In this document: positions 15,310-22,739 of the stretch, one piece after another
Layout of the letters: each line of letters starts with the position of its first letter
Numbering within the stretch: position 1 is the first letter of the stretch
Assembly: GCF_016703145.1 (NCBI RefSeq)
Contig: NZ_JADJCO010000005.1
Location: 186,001-250,000, forward strand
DNA: 64,000 bases
Direction of reading: 5' to 3'
Source of the DNA: Ottowia sp.
Lineage (GTDB): Bacteria; Pseudomonadota; Gammaproteobacteria; Burkholderiales; Burkholderiaceae_C
Notes under the pieces: model-generated
Seen by the model: only the letters and a program-made list of their open reading frames with translations
Told to the model about the DNA's origin: nothing
The model's database searches: none
Position numbers and translations under genes: made by a program

Positions 15310-17901
15310 ATGCTGAAAGCCTACCGTGACCACGTCGCCGAGCGCGCCGCGCTTGGCATTCCCCCGCTGCCACTCGACGCCAAGCAGGTGGCCGAGTTGA
15401 TCGAGCTGATCAAGAGCCCGCCTGCGGGCGGGGAAGCGTTCCTGCTCGACCTACTGACCCACCGCGTGCCGCCGGGCGTGGATGATGCGGCCAAGGTCAA
15501 GGCATCGTTCCTGGCCGCCGTGGCGCACGGCGACATCCAGGTCGGCCTCATCAGCAAGGCCAAGGCCACCGAGCTGCTGGGCACCATGGTGGGCGGCTAC
15601 AACGTGCACCCGCTGATCGAACTGCTGGACGACCCTGAAGTGGCCGCCGTGGCCGCCGAGGCGCTGAAGAAGACGCTGCTCATGTTCGACTTCTTCAACG
15701 ACGTCGCCGCCAAGGCCAAGGCCGGCAACGCCAAGGCCCAGGAAGTGATGCAGTCGTGGGCCGATGCCGAGTGGTTCACCTCGCGCCCCGAAGTCGACAA
15801 GAAGATCACCGTCACCGTCTTCAAGGTGCCCGGCGAGACCAACACCGACGACCTCTCGCCCGCGCCCGACGCCTGGAGCCGCCCCGACATCCCGCTGCAC
15901 TACCTGGCCATGCTGAAGAACACCCGCCCCGACGCGGCCTTCAAGCCCGAGGAAGATGGCAAGCGCGGACCGATGCAGTTCATCGACGACCTGAAGAAGA
16001 AGGGCCACCTGGTGGCCTACGTGGGCGACGTGGTCGGCACGGGTTCTTCGCGCAAGTCGGCTACCAACAGCATCGTCTGGGCCACGGGCCAGGACATTCC
16101 CTTCGTGCCCAACAAGCGCTTTGGCGGCGTCACGCTGGGCGGCAAGATCGCCCCCATCTTCTTCAACACGCAGGAAGACTCCGGCTCGCTGCCCATCGAG
16201 GTGGACGTGTCCAAGCTCGAAATGGGCGACGTGATCGACGTGCTGCCCTACGACGGCAAGCTGGTCAAGAACGGCGAGACCGTGGCCGAGTTCCAGCTCA
16301 AGAGCGACGTGCTGTTCGACGAAGTGCGCGCCGGCGGCCGCATCAACCTGATCATTGGCCGCTCGCTCACCGCCAAGGCGCGCGAGTTCCTGGGCCTGCC
16401 GGCCTCCACCGCGTTCCGCCTGCCGCAGGCGCCCGCCGAAACCAAGGCCGGTTTCACGCTGGCGCAAAAAATGGTCGGCCGCGCCGTCGGCCTGCCCGAA
16501 GGCCAGGGCATCCGCCCCGGCACCTACTGCGAGCCGCGCATGACCACCGTGGGCAGTCAGGACACCACCGGCCCCATGACGCGTGACGAACTGAAGGACC
16601 TGGCCTGCCTGGGCTTCTCGGCCGACATGGTGATGCAGTCCTTCTGCCACACGGCGGCGTATCCGAAGCCCGTGGACGTGAAAACCCACCGCGAGTTGCC
16701 CGCTTTCATCAGCAACCGCGGCGGCGTGGCCTTGCGCCCCGGTGACGGCGTGATCCACTCGTGGCTCAACCGCCTGCTGCTGCCCGACACCGTGGGCACG
16801 GGCGGCGACTCGCACACGCGCTTCCCCATCGGCATTTCGTTCCCTGCGGGCTCCGGCCTCGTGGCCTTCGGCGCCGCCACCGGCGTCATGCCGCTCGATA
16901 TGCCCGAATCCATCCTGGTGCGCTTCAAAGGCGAAATGCAGCCCGGGGTGACCCTGCGCGACCTGGTGCACGCGATCCCACTGTACGCCATCAAGGCGGG
17001 CCTGCTCACCGTGGCCAAGGCCGGCAAGATCAACGCCTTCTCTGGCAAGATCCTCGAAATCGAGGGCCTGCCTGACCTGAAGGTGGAGCAGGCGTTCGAG
17101 CTGTCCGACGCGTCGGCCGAGCGCTCCGCCGCCGGCTGCACCATCAAGCTCAACCCCGCGCCGATCAAGGAATACCTCACCAGCAACATCGTGCTGATGA
17201 AGAACATGATCGCCGACGGTTACGCCGACGCCAAGACCCTGCAACGCCGCATCGAGAAGGTGGAAGCCTGGCTGGCCAACCCGAGCCTGCTCGAAGCGGA
17301 CAAGGACGCCGAGTACGCCGCCGTCATCGAGATCGACCTGGCCGACATCAAGGAACCCATCGTCTGCTGCCCTAACGACCCGGACGACGCCAAGTTCCTG
17401 TCCGAAGTGGCTGGCACCTCGATCGACGAAGCCTTCATCGGCTCGTGCATGACCAACATCGGCCACTTCCGCGCGGCGGCCAAGCTGCTGGGCGGCCAGC
17501 GCGACATCCCCGTCAAGCTGTGGGTTGCGCCGCCGACCAAGATGGACGAGAGCGAACTGATCAAGGAAGGCCACTACGCCGCCTTCGGCACCGCCGGCGC
17601 GCGCACCGAGATGCCCGGCTGCTCGCTGTGCATGGGCAACCAGGCGCAGGTGCGCGAGGGAGCGACGGTGATCAGCACCAGCACCCGCAACTTTCCCAAC
17701 CGCCTGGGCAAGAACACCAACGTGTTCCTGGGCTCGGCCGAACTGGCCGCCATCGCCTCGCGCCTCGGCAGGCTGCCCACCAAGGAGGAATATCTCAAGG
17801 AGATGGGCGTCATCGACGCGGACAAGGCCAGCGTGTACCGCTACATGAACTTCGACCAGATCGAGGAATACGCGGACGTGGCGAAGGGCGTTGCCGCCTG
17901 A
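15310..17901 (+). CDS. acnB: aconitate hydratase B (bifunctional aconitase/2-methylisocitrate dehydratase)
   Basis: Converts citrate to isocitrate; 863 residues, close to the 865 of E. coli AcnB. It has the AcnB order: N-terminal HEAT-like domain, swivel domain (G-T-G-S-S-R-K-S-A-T-N-S), then the iron-sulfur core with Cys in G-S-C-M-T-N-I-G-H near residue 710 and C-S-L-C-M-G-N near 770. An ATG also lies at 15304, but AGGAG sits directly against it. The ATG at 15310 has proper spacing and gives M-L-K-A-Y-R-D-H-V-A-E-R-A-A, matching AcnB starts. Confidence 0.97.
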   Translation: MLKAYRDHVAERAALGIPPLPLDAKQVAELIELIKSPPAGGEAFLLDLLTHRVPPGVDDAAKVKASFLAAVAHGDIQVGLISKAKATELLGTMVGGYNVHPLIELLDDPEVAAVAAEALKKTLLMFDFFNDVAAKAKAGNAKAQEVMQSWADAEWFTSRPEVDKKITVTVFKVPGETNTDDLSPAPDAWSRPDIPLHYLAMLKNTRPDAAFKPEEDGKRGPMQFIDDLKKKGHLVAYVGDVVGTGSSRKSATNSIVWATGQDIPFVPNKRFGGVTLGGKIAPIFFNTQEDSGSLPIEVDVSKLEMGDVIDVLPYDGKLVKNGETVAEFQLKSDVLFDEVRAGGRINLIIGRSLTAKAREFLGLPASTAFRLPQAPAETKAGFTLAQKMVGRAVGLPEGQGIRPGTYCEPRMTTVGSQDTTGPMTRDELKDLACLGFSADMVMQSFCHTAAYPKPVDVKTHRELPAFISNRGGVALRPGDGVIHSWLNRLLLPDTVGTGGDSHTRFPIGISFPAGSGLVAFGAATGVMPLDMPESILVRFKGEMQPGVTLRDLVHAIPLYAIKAGLLTVAKAGKINAFSGKILEIEGLPDLKVEQAFELSDASAERSAAGCTIKLNPAPIKEYLTSNIVLMKNMIADGYADAKTLQRRIEKVEAWLANPSLLEADKDAEYAAVIEIDLADIKEPIVCCPNDPDDAKFLSEVAGTSIDEAFIGSCMTNIGHFRAAAKLLGGQRDIPVKLWVAPPTKMDESELIKEGHYAAFGTAGARTEMPGCSLCMGNQAQVREGATVISTSTRNFPNRLGKNTNVFLGSAELAAIASRLGRLPTKEEYLKEMGVIDADKASVYRYMNFDQIEEYADVAKGVAA

Positions 17902-17918
17902 TCGGCTGAACGCTTGAG

Positions 17919-17954
17919 CAAAACCCCCGCTGGCGGAAGCTGGCGGGGGTTTTG
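17919..17954 (+). terminator. intrinsic terminator of acnB
   Basis: Arms CAAAACCCCCGC (17919-17930) and GCGGGGGTTTTG (17943-17954) with a 12-base loop, followed by TTTTC. It sits 18 bp after the acnB stop. Confidence 0.85.
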
Positions 17955-17967
17955 TTTTCTAACTGTG

Positions 17968-17983
17968 TCTACGATAATGTAGA
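17968..17983 (+). promoter_or_regulatory. inverted repeat upstream of the vapBC-type pair, candidate operator
   Basis: TCTAC-GATAAT-GTAGA, with the GATAAT centre possibly serving as a -10 box, lies 20 bp before the antitoxin ATG. Such antitoxins usually bind a palindrome at their own promoter. Confidence 0.45.
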
Positions 17984-18002
17984 TACATAGGGAGAAAATG
18001 CC

Positions 18003-18248
18003 ATGCATCTGCAAATAGCCAAGTGGGGCAACAGCCTGGCGATGCGCCTGCCAGCGGAAGTGGTGCGCAGCTTCGGATGGCGAGAAGGCGACAGCGTCGA
18101 TGCGCGGCTGGCGCTGGATGGCGCGTTCACCATTCGCCCGGCTGCATGGAGTCGTCGCGCCTTCGCCGCCGAACTGGCCGCCGCGCGCGAAGCGCTGCCG
18201 ATGGGGCAGTCCGTGCTCGAACAACTGCGCGGCGATGCCCGGTACTGA
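18003..18248 (+). CDS. vapB: AbrB/MazE-type antitoxin (VapB family)
   Basis: 81-residue antitoxin. The N-terminal swapped-hairpin DNA-binding domain reads I-A-K-W-G-N-S-L-A-M-R-L-P-A-E-V-V and G-D-S-V-D, the AbrB/MazE signature. The C-terminal helical tail (A-W-S-R-R-A-F-A-A-E-L) would wrap the toxin. It lies 3 bp upstream of the PIN toxin in one operon and probably autoregulates through the palindrome at 17968-17983. Confidence 0.88.
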   Translation: MHLQIAKWGNSLAMRLPAEVVRSFGWREGDSVDARLALDGAFTIRPAAWSRRAFAAELAAAREALPMGQSVLEQLRGDARY

Positions 18249-18251
18249 AAG

Positions 18252-18674
18252 ATGATCTACGTGGATACCAGCGTCATCGTGGCGCTGATCGTCAACGAGA
18301 CCGGCAGTGCAGGGGTGGCTGCCTGGTACGCCGCCACCCGCAGCGAACTGGTGTCTGCTGCATGGTGTGTGACGGAGTTCGCCAGCGTGCTGGGCCTGAA
18401 GCAGCGCACGGCGCAGATCGATGCGGCGCAGGCGCGCGCGGCCTGGGGGCGGTTTGAGCGCTTGGCGAGCAACGACCTGCGGCTGCTGTCTGTCGAGCCT
18501 GTGGATTTTCATCGCGCCGCGCAATGGACCATGGACGCCGCCAGTGGCGTGCGTGCCGGCGATGCGCTGCACCTGGCCTGTGCCGAGCGGGCTGCCACCA
18601 AAAGCATCGCCACGTTGGACGTGGCCATGGCGCGCCATGCGCGGCGACTCAAAATCAAGCCGATGGCGTTGTAG
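18252..18674 (+). CDS. vapC: PIN-domain ribonuclease toxin (VapC family)
   Basis: 140-residue PIN toxin with all expected acidic positions: Asp of Y-V-D-T-S-V near residue 5, Glu of V-T-E-F-A near 43, Asp of R-A-G-D-A-L-H-L-A near 104, and T-L-D-V-A-M-A near 122. VapC toxins cleave RNA, often tRNA. No frame damage is visible, so the pair looks intact. Confidence 0.9.
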   Translation: MIYVDTSVIVALIVNETGSAGVAAWYAATRSELVSAAWCVTEFASVLGLKQRTAQIDAAQARAAWGRFERLASNDLRLLSVEPVDFHRAAQWTMDAASGVRAGDALHLACAERAATKSIATLDVAMARHARRLKIKPMAL

Positions 18675-18749
18675 GCGGTTGGGCCATGCCATTCCTGTCC
18701 ACAGTCTCCATGCGCGCCTGCCTGTGCGCCTGCCGCGCAGGATGCCCCC

Positions 18750-19369
18750 ATGCGCTACCGCGTGTTCTGGCCTTGCGCCGGTTCCGCCAGCTTTTGCGCG
18801 TCGCAGGTGCTTGCACAAGGGCGCGTTCAGCCGGATTCGGCACAGCGCCTGCAGGCGTTTTTGCAAGCTGCCCGCCAAAACTCCCAGCGCGCGGGCGCAG
18901 AGCTGCGGCCGTTCCCGGTCATTGCCTTCGACAGCGGCGGCGGCAGCCTGCCGGGGGCGATGGCGCCCCCGGCGTGCTGGGCGGCGCCGCACCGCCGCCT
19001 ATGTGGCTGAAATGGGTCTGCGTCTGCCAGCCGCACGGTTGTGATGACGCTGCCCCTTTGGCCGATGGGCAGGCGGCCGTGGCCGTGCGGCTGGAGGTGA
19101 CGTGGCACGCGGGCAACGCCGCGCGGCTGCGGCTGTACCCGGTGGGCGTGCCGGCGCGGATCGTGCTGGACGTGGGCGGCGCCTGGCTGCACGCCCGCCC
19201 GGCCCAGCCCTGGCGGCGTCTGCGCGAGGGCGGGCGCACGGTGTTCACGGCGTCGGGCATCCTGATCGCGCCGCAGGTGCGGCAACTGGCGCAGGCGCGC
19301 ACGCTGCGCGTGTCGGACGAATTGGGCGGCGCCTTGGCCGATGTGTCGTTGGCCAACCGCATCGCTTGA
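18750..19369 (+). pseudogene. wrecked COG3904-like periplasmic protein gene
   Basis: From ATG 18750 one frame encodes S-F-C-A-S-Q-V-L-A-Q-G-R-V then A-F-D-S-G-G-G-S-L-P-G-A-M, which resembles the N-terminal half of a Burkholderiales periplasmic family related to ClpP/crotonase folds (COG3904). The homology stops there and the frame ends at 19010. A second frame briefly reads A-A-Y-V-A-E-M-G-L-R-L-P-A. A third, open from 19001 to 19369, encodes L-D-V-G-G-A-W-L-H-A-R-P. At least one deletion and two frame changes are needed to join them. The family call is tentative; the downstream piece could instead be a separate small gene. Confidence 0.4.
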
Positions 19370-19498
19370 TCGCGGTCGCATCACGGCCCGGGTGCCGCTG
19401 GCCGTGCAGGAAACGCTGGAGCTGGCCGCCAGCCTGCCGGGGGCGACCCTGAACCAGTTCATCGTCCAGACCGCTTTGCGCGAGGCCGAGCGGGTGAA

Positions 19499-21137
19499 CC
19501 TAAATCCAGCAGTTCCCCCGTCCGAATAGCCCGCAGAACCATCACTGGTGAGGTCTTGCGGTGATTTGGCAGACTCACTCCATGGGTGAATCGACAAACA
19601 AGGCCCGAGTGGCCGAGATGGGCGGCGAGCAGATGACACAGCCACAGGTGGTGGACACACTGGGCGGGCGCATGCACGTGCGCTGGGAAGAAGGTGCGGC
19701 GGCCACGCCACACGGCCAGTTGGTGTTCTTTGCCGAATTTCTTGCCGCCACCGGTGTGTTCGATCGCTGGGTGTCGACGTGCCCTTTGGAATACCGCAGC
19801 GGCAACGCTCCCCACAAGCGCGACGTGCTGGGCACCCTGATGCTCGGGCTGCTGGCCGGCCACCGGCGCTACGCGCACATCACGGCACTGAGAGGCGATG
19901 CGCTGGCTGCCCAGACCCTGGGCATGCACAAAATCGTCAGCGAAGATGCCCTGCGCCGGGCGCTCGCGCGCATCGACGAGCCATCAAGTACGAGCTGGAT
20001 GCGAGCGGCGCTCATGCACTCGGTGCGCCCGGCGCTGAACAAGCCCTGGGTGCTGGACATCGACGCCAGCATCAAGCCCCTGTACGGGCGCCAGGAAGGC
20101 GCCCAACTGGGCGACAACCCGGCCAAGCCGGGGCGTCCCGGCCACGTGCTGCACACCTTCTGGGTGGGCAACCTGCGCCTGGTGCTGGACGTGCAGGTCA
20201 GCGCGGGCAAGCAGCACACCAGCTTGCATGCCAAGGCGGCCCTGGGCCGCCTGCTCGACGAGTTGGAGGCGCAACGCCCGACGCTGGTGCGCGGCGACTC
20301 GGGCTACGGCAACGAAGGCATCCTGCTGGAGCTGGAGCAGCGCAATCAACCCTACCTCTTGCGCCTGCGCCAGACGGCCAACGTGCAGCGCCTGGTGGCA
20401 CGCCAGTTCGAGCGCCAGGACTGGAGCCGCGCCGACAGCCACGGCTGCCAGATGACCGAGGACTGGCTGCAGCTGCACGGCTGGAGCAAAAAGCGCCGGA
20501 TGGTTATCGTGCGCCAGCGTGTGCGAGGAGGCGTTGCGCGCGAGCGGCGCATGGAGGATGGGCAATTGCGTCTGGATCCGCAGGCCAGCGTCTGCGAGGG
20601 CGAGCGGCTGTGGGAGTACGCGGTGCTGGTCACCGATGTGGCCCATCCAATCGAGGCCATCGGCCAGCTCTATCGCGACCGGGCTGACTGCGAAAACGGC
20701 TTCGACGAGTTGAAGAACCAGTGGGGCCTGTCGGGCTTCACCACGCAGGACATCAACCGCTGCCAGAGTACGGCACGCGCTTGCGCGCTGGTCTACAACT
20801 GGTGGAGTTGGTACTGCCGCTCAGCCAACCCAACGCAGCGCATGGAGGCGATCACCAGTCGCCCGCTGTTGCTCGCCGCGGTGGGCCGGGCTGCACCTAG
20901 CGGCGGGCAGACCATGCTGTACCTGACGCCGCTGCACGGCAAGGCCACGCTGCTCAAATCGCTGATCGCCAACATCCGTGCGGCCTTGAAGCACGTCAAG
21001 GCAACTGCGGAGCAGCTCAAGGCAGCCGATCCCTGGAGCCTGCTGCTGCACTACGTCAGTGACCGCATCGCCCCCGTGATCGGCCCGTTCAGGCCTCCAA
21101 CAGGGCTGGTAGGGGCGGGGTAACTGCCGGATTTAGG
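19499..21137 (+). mobile_element. IS1380-family insertion sequence with TIRs and 5-bp target duplication
   Basis: The element is 1639 bp. Left end (19499-19520) begins CCTAAATCCAGCAGTT. The complement of the right end (21116-21137) begins CCTAAATCCGGCAGTT. The two 22-base terminal repeats agree at 20 positions. GTGAA flanks both sides (19494-19498 and 21138-21142) as a target-site duplication. It carries one transposase gene and lies inside an antitoxin gene. Confidence 0.93.
19582..21123 (+). CDS. IS1380-family DDE transposase
   Basis: 513-residue transposase. The RNase-H-like catalytic residues are visible: Asp in V-L-D-I-D-A-S-I-K, Asp in L-V-R-G-D-S-G-Y-G, and Glu in Y-R-D-R-A-D-C-E-N-G-F-D-E-L-K-N-Q-W-G, a signature of IS1380. 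The frame is uninterrupted and both ends of the element are present, so it may still be active. The ATG at 19582 is chosen; another lies at 19633. The stop is 14 bp inside the right end. Confidence 0.93.
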   Translation: MGESTNKARVAEMGGEQMTQPQVVDTLGGRMHVRWEEGAAATPHGQLVFFAEFLAATGVFDRWVSTCPLEYRSGNAPHKRDVLGTLMLGLLAGHRRYAHITALRGDALAAQTLGMHKIVSEDALRRALARIDEPSSTSWMRAALMHSVRPALNKPWVLDIDASIKPLYGRQEGAQLGDNPAKPGRPGHVLHTFWVGNLRLVLDVQVSAGKQHTSLHAKAALGRLLDELEAQRPTLVRGDSGYGNEGILLELEQRNQPYLLRLRQTANVQRLVARQFERQDWSRADSHGCQMTEDWLQLHGWSKKRRMVIVRQRVRGGVARERRMEDGQLRLDPQASVCEGERLWEYAVLVTDVAHPIEAIGQLYRDRADCENGFDELKNQWGLSGFTTQDINRCQSTARACALVYNWWSWYCRSANPTQRMEAITSRPLLLAAVGRAAPSGGQTMLYLTPLHGKATLLKSLIANIRAALKHVKATAEQLKAADPWSLLLHYVSDRIAPVIGPFRPPTGLVGAG

Positions 21138-21278
21138 GTGAATGAGCAGGAGCGTTTCATTCGCCTGAGCGCCGAGGAGACCGTGGCGTTTCTGGCGGCG
21201 CTCAATGCGCCGTTCCAGCCCAATGAGCGTCTCAAGAAGGCGATGGAAGACGCTGCCAGGCTGGCGCAGCGCTGACGC

Positions 21279-21769
21279 ATGGCACTGGCATTTACCGTAT
21301 TGGATGGCCGGCTGCATGACCGGGCCGGGTTTTCATGCGGCGTGGCCGTGTTGGACGATTACCTGCGCAGCCGTGCAGGGAGCACCATCGCGATGGCATT
21401 GCGACCGATCATGTGCTGGTCGATGACGCGCGGCCCGTCCAGATTCTGGGCTATTGCGCCTTGTCCGCCGCCCAGCTTGGCCTGCACGAGTTGAGTGGGC
21501 AAGACCGCAAACGCCTGCCGGCCTATTCGGTGCCTGCCATGCGCCTGGGGCGGCTGGCCGTGTCGGCGCAGGCGAAAGGAAAAGGGTACGGGCAATTGCT
21601 GCTTGGCCATGCCGCCAACCTTGCCGTGGCACTGCGGCAGACCCTGGGCATCAGGGTCTTGATTGTCGATGTCAAGGATGCGCGGGCTGCCGCGTTTTAT
21701 GCCGCGCATAGATTCCGTCATATCGACAGCGATGCGCTGACGCTGTATTTGCCTGTCTCTGTCCGCTGA
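21279..21769 (+). pseudogene. GNAT-family toxin (TacT-like), frameshifted
   Basis: The first frame encodes A-F-T-V-L-D-G-R-L-H-D-R-A-G-F and V-L-D-D-Y-L-R, the usual start of DUF1778-paired acetyltransferase toxins. Near 21378-21380, in a GGG run, one base appears to be missing. The protein then continues in another frame with E-H-H-R-D-G-I-A-T-D-H-V, I-L-G-Y-C-A-L-S, L-G-R-L-A-V and the acetyl-CoA loop A-K-G-K-G-Y-G-Q-L-L-L, through to the stop at 21769. TacT-type toxins acetylate aminoacyl-tRNA. With its antitoxin split, loss of this toxin would have been tolerated or favoured. Confidence 0.85.
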
Positions 21770-21992
21770 ATTTTCCCCATGAACGTTCGGCCGCGGGCTG
21801 GCGAAGGTTTTGGGGTGTTTTTGGCCTCAGGTCGGTGCCGATACTGCGCAGGATGCTCTTTTTTTGATAGTGAGTGGCTCCACTTGCTGGAAGAACAGTC
21901 CGCAGGCACGTGCGGCGATTCAAGCAGCGATTGACTTGGCGCGGTCACGGCAGGGAGCATGTTGTATCTCGTGCGTTTCGCGGAGGATGGGT
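21770..21992. other. spacer with no recognisable gene
   Basis: The 220 bp between the GNAT toxin relic and the PIN toxin are less GC-rich than the flanks. I see no coding frame with family features, no repeat and no clear hairpin. Confidence 0.5.
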
Positions 21993-22418
21993 TCACCCCA
22001 GCCGCCACTGCTCCAATGCCTGCGCGGGCGACAGAATTTCAACGCCGAGGCCATATGGCAGTTCCAGCAAATCCCGGTCACCGCTGATGAGCCATTGGGC
22101 ACTGCCATGCAGGGCCGTGTGGACGAACACATCGTCATCGGGATCGCGGCTGTACTGTTCTCGGGGGGGCGCAGGCAGTTCCACCCAGAGCGCCGCCGCC
22201 GCAAAGTCGTGCAGCAGCAAACGCCTGCGTTCCATGTCCAGATAGCGGTCGAATTTGGGGCGCCAGAGCCTGGTCTCCAACGCCTCGAAAGTCTCGCGCG
22301 AAAACATCAGCGTGGCGTGCTCCAGCAAACCGTCGACGATGTGCGTGGGCGCGGAGCGTGGCGATAGTGCGGCGCTGATCAGGACATTGGTGTCGATGAC
22401 GGCGCGCTCAACTCTCAT
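21993..22418 (-). CDS. PIN-family toxin component
   Basis: 141-residue protein of the PIN-domain putative toxin family: A-V-I-D-T-N-V-L-I-S-A-A-L-S at the N-terminus (first Asp), S-R-E-T-F-E-A-L-E (Glu), R-D-P-D-D-D-V-F-V-H-T-A (acidic cluster), then L-I-S-G-D-R-D-L-L-E-L. Predicted ribonuclease. Its start overlaps the antitoxin end by 11 bp on the same strand, so the two are co-translated. It appears intact. Confidence 0.88.
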   Translation of the reverse strand: MRVERAVIDTNVLISAALSPRSAPTHIVDGLLEHATLMFSRETFEALETRLWRPKFDRYLDMERRRLLLHDFAAAALWVELPAPPREQYSRDPDDDVFVHTALHGSAQWLISGDRDLLELPYGLGVEILSPAQALEQWRLG

Positions 22419-22659
22419 CGGTCAGCAACTGTTCCAGCGTTTCGTCTGTCAAGCCCTGTGCGGCGGCGTCGCTGGCGCTTTGTTTCAGGTGGTGCCGCAG
22501 CCGGTTGGCATAGAACGCGCGCATGGCTTCATAGTCCTCGGCGGAAACCATGACCCCGACGACGCGGTTGCGCCGGGTGACGCGCACAGGTTCGCGCTGC
22601 ACCCGGTCAATCAGTTCGCCAAACCGGGTTTTGGCTTCATTGGCGGTGAATGTCTGCAT
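22408..22659 (-). CDS. Phd/YefM-type antitoxin (prevent-host-death family)
   Basis: 83-residue antitoxin with the Phd N-terminal DNA-binding pattern F-T-A-N-E-A-K-T-R-F-G-E-L-I-D-R-V and E-P-V-R-V-T-R-R-N-R-V-V-G-V-M-V-S. The C-terminal helix (E-T-L-E-Q-L-L-T-D-E) would neutralise the toxin. GAGGAAC precedes ATG 22659 at good spacing. It is probably autoregulated through the palindrome 38 bp upstream. Confidence 0.88.
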   Translation of the reverse strand: MQTFTANEAKTRFGELIDRVQREPVRVTRRNRVVGVMVSAEDYEAMRAFYANRLRHHLKQSASDAAAQGLTDETLEQLLTDES

Positions 22660-22696
22660 GGCGGTTCCTCGCACGTGGCTTCGCGTATATTGTGTG

Positions 22697-22712
22697 CGAA
22701 TCGTTCGATTCG
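22697..22712. promoter_or_regulatory. 7-bp inverted repeat between divergent antitoxin and helicase genes
   Basis: CGAATCG-TT-CGATTCG is a perfect inverted repeat, 38 bp upstream of the Phd-type antitoxin and 28 bp upstream of the helicase start. It is a candidate antitoxin operator that could also affect the helicase gene. Confidence 0.4.
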
Positions 22713-22739
22713 TTCAATTCAATCGAAAACTCTTCGCTG

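Larger units (their letters stand above)
19341..21275 (+). pseudogene. DUF1778/TacA-type antitoxin gene split by an IS element
   Basis: The 5' part (19341-19498) encodes R-I-T-A-R-V-P-L-A-V-Q-E-T-L, a ribbon-helix-helix start, then L-N-Q-F-I-V-Q-T-A-L-R-E-A-E-R-V. The 3' part (21138-21275) encodes N-E-Q-E-R-F-I-R-L-S, then F-L-A-A-L-N-A-P-F-Q-P-N-E-R-L-K-K-A. Removing the IS (19499-21137) and one copy of the 5-bp duplication GTGAA joins them exactly in frame into a full DUF1778 antitoxin. The ancestral start is uncertain because the first residues (M-C-R-W-P) overlap the upstream relic. The paired GNAT toxin follows at 21279. Confidence 0.88.
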
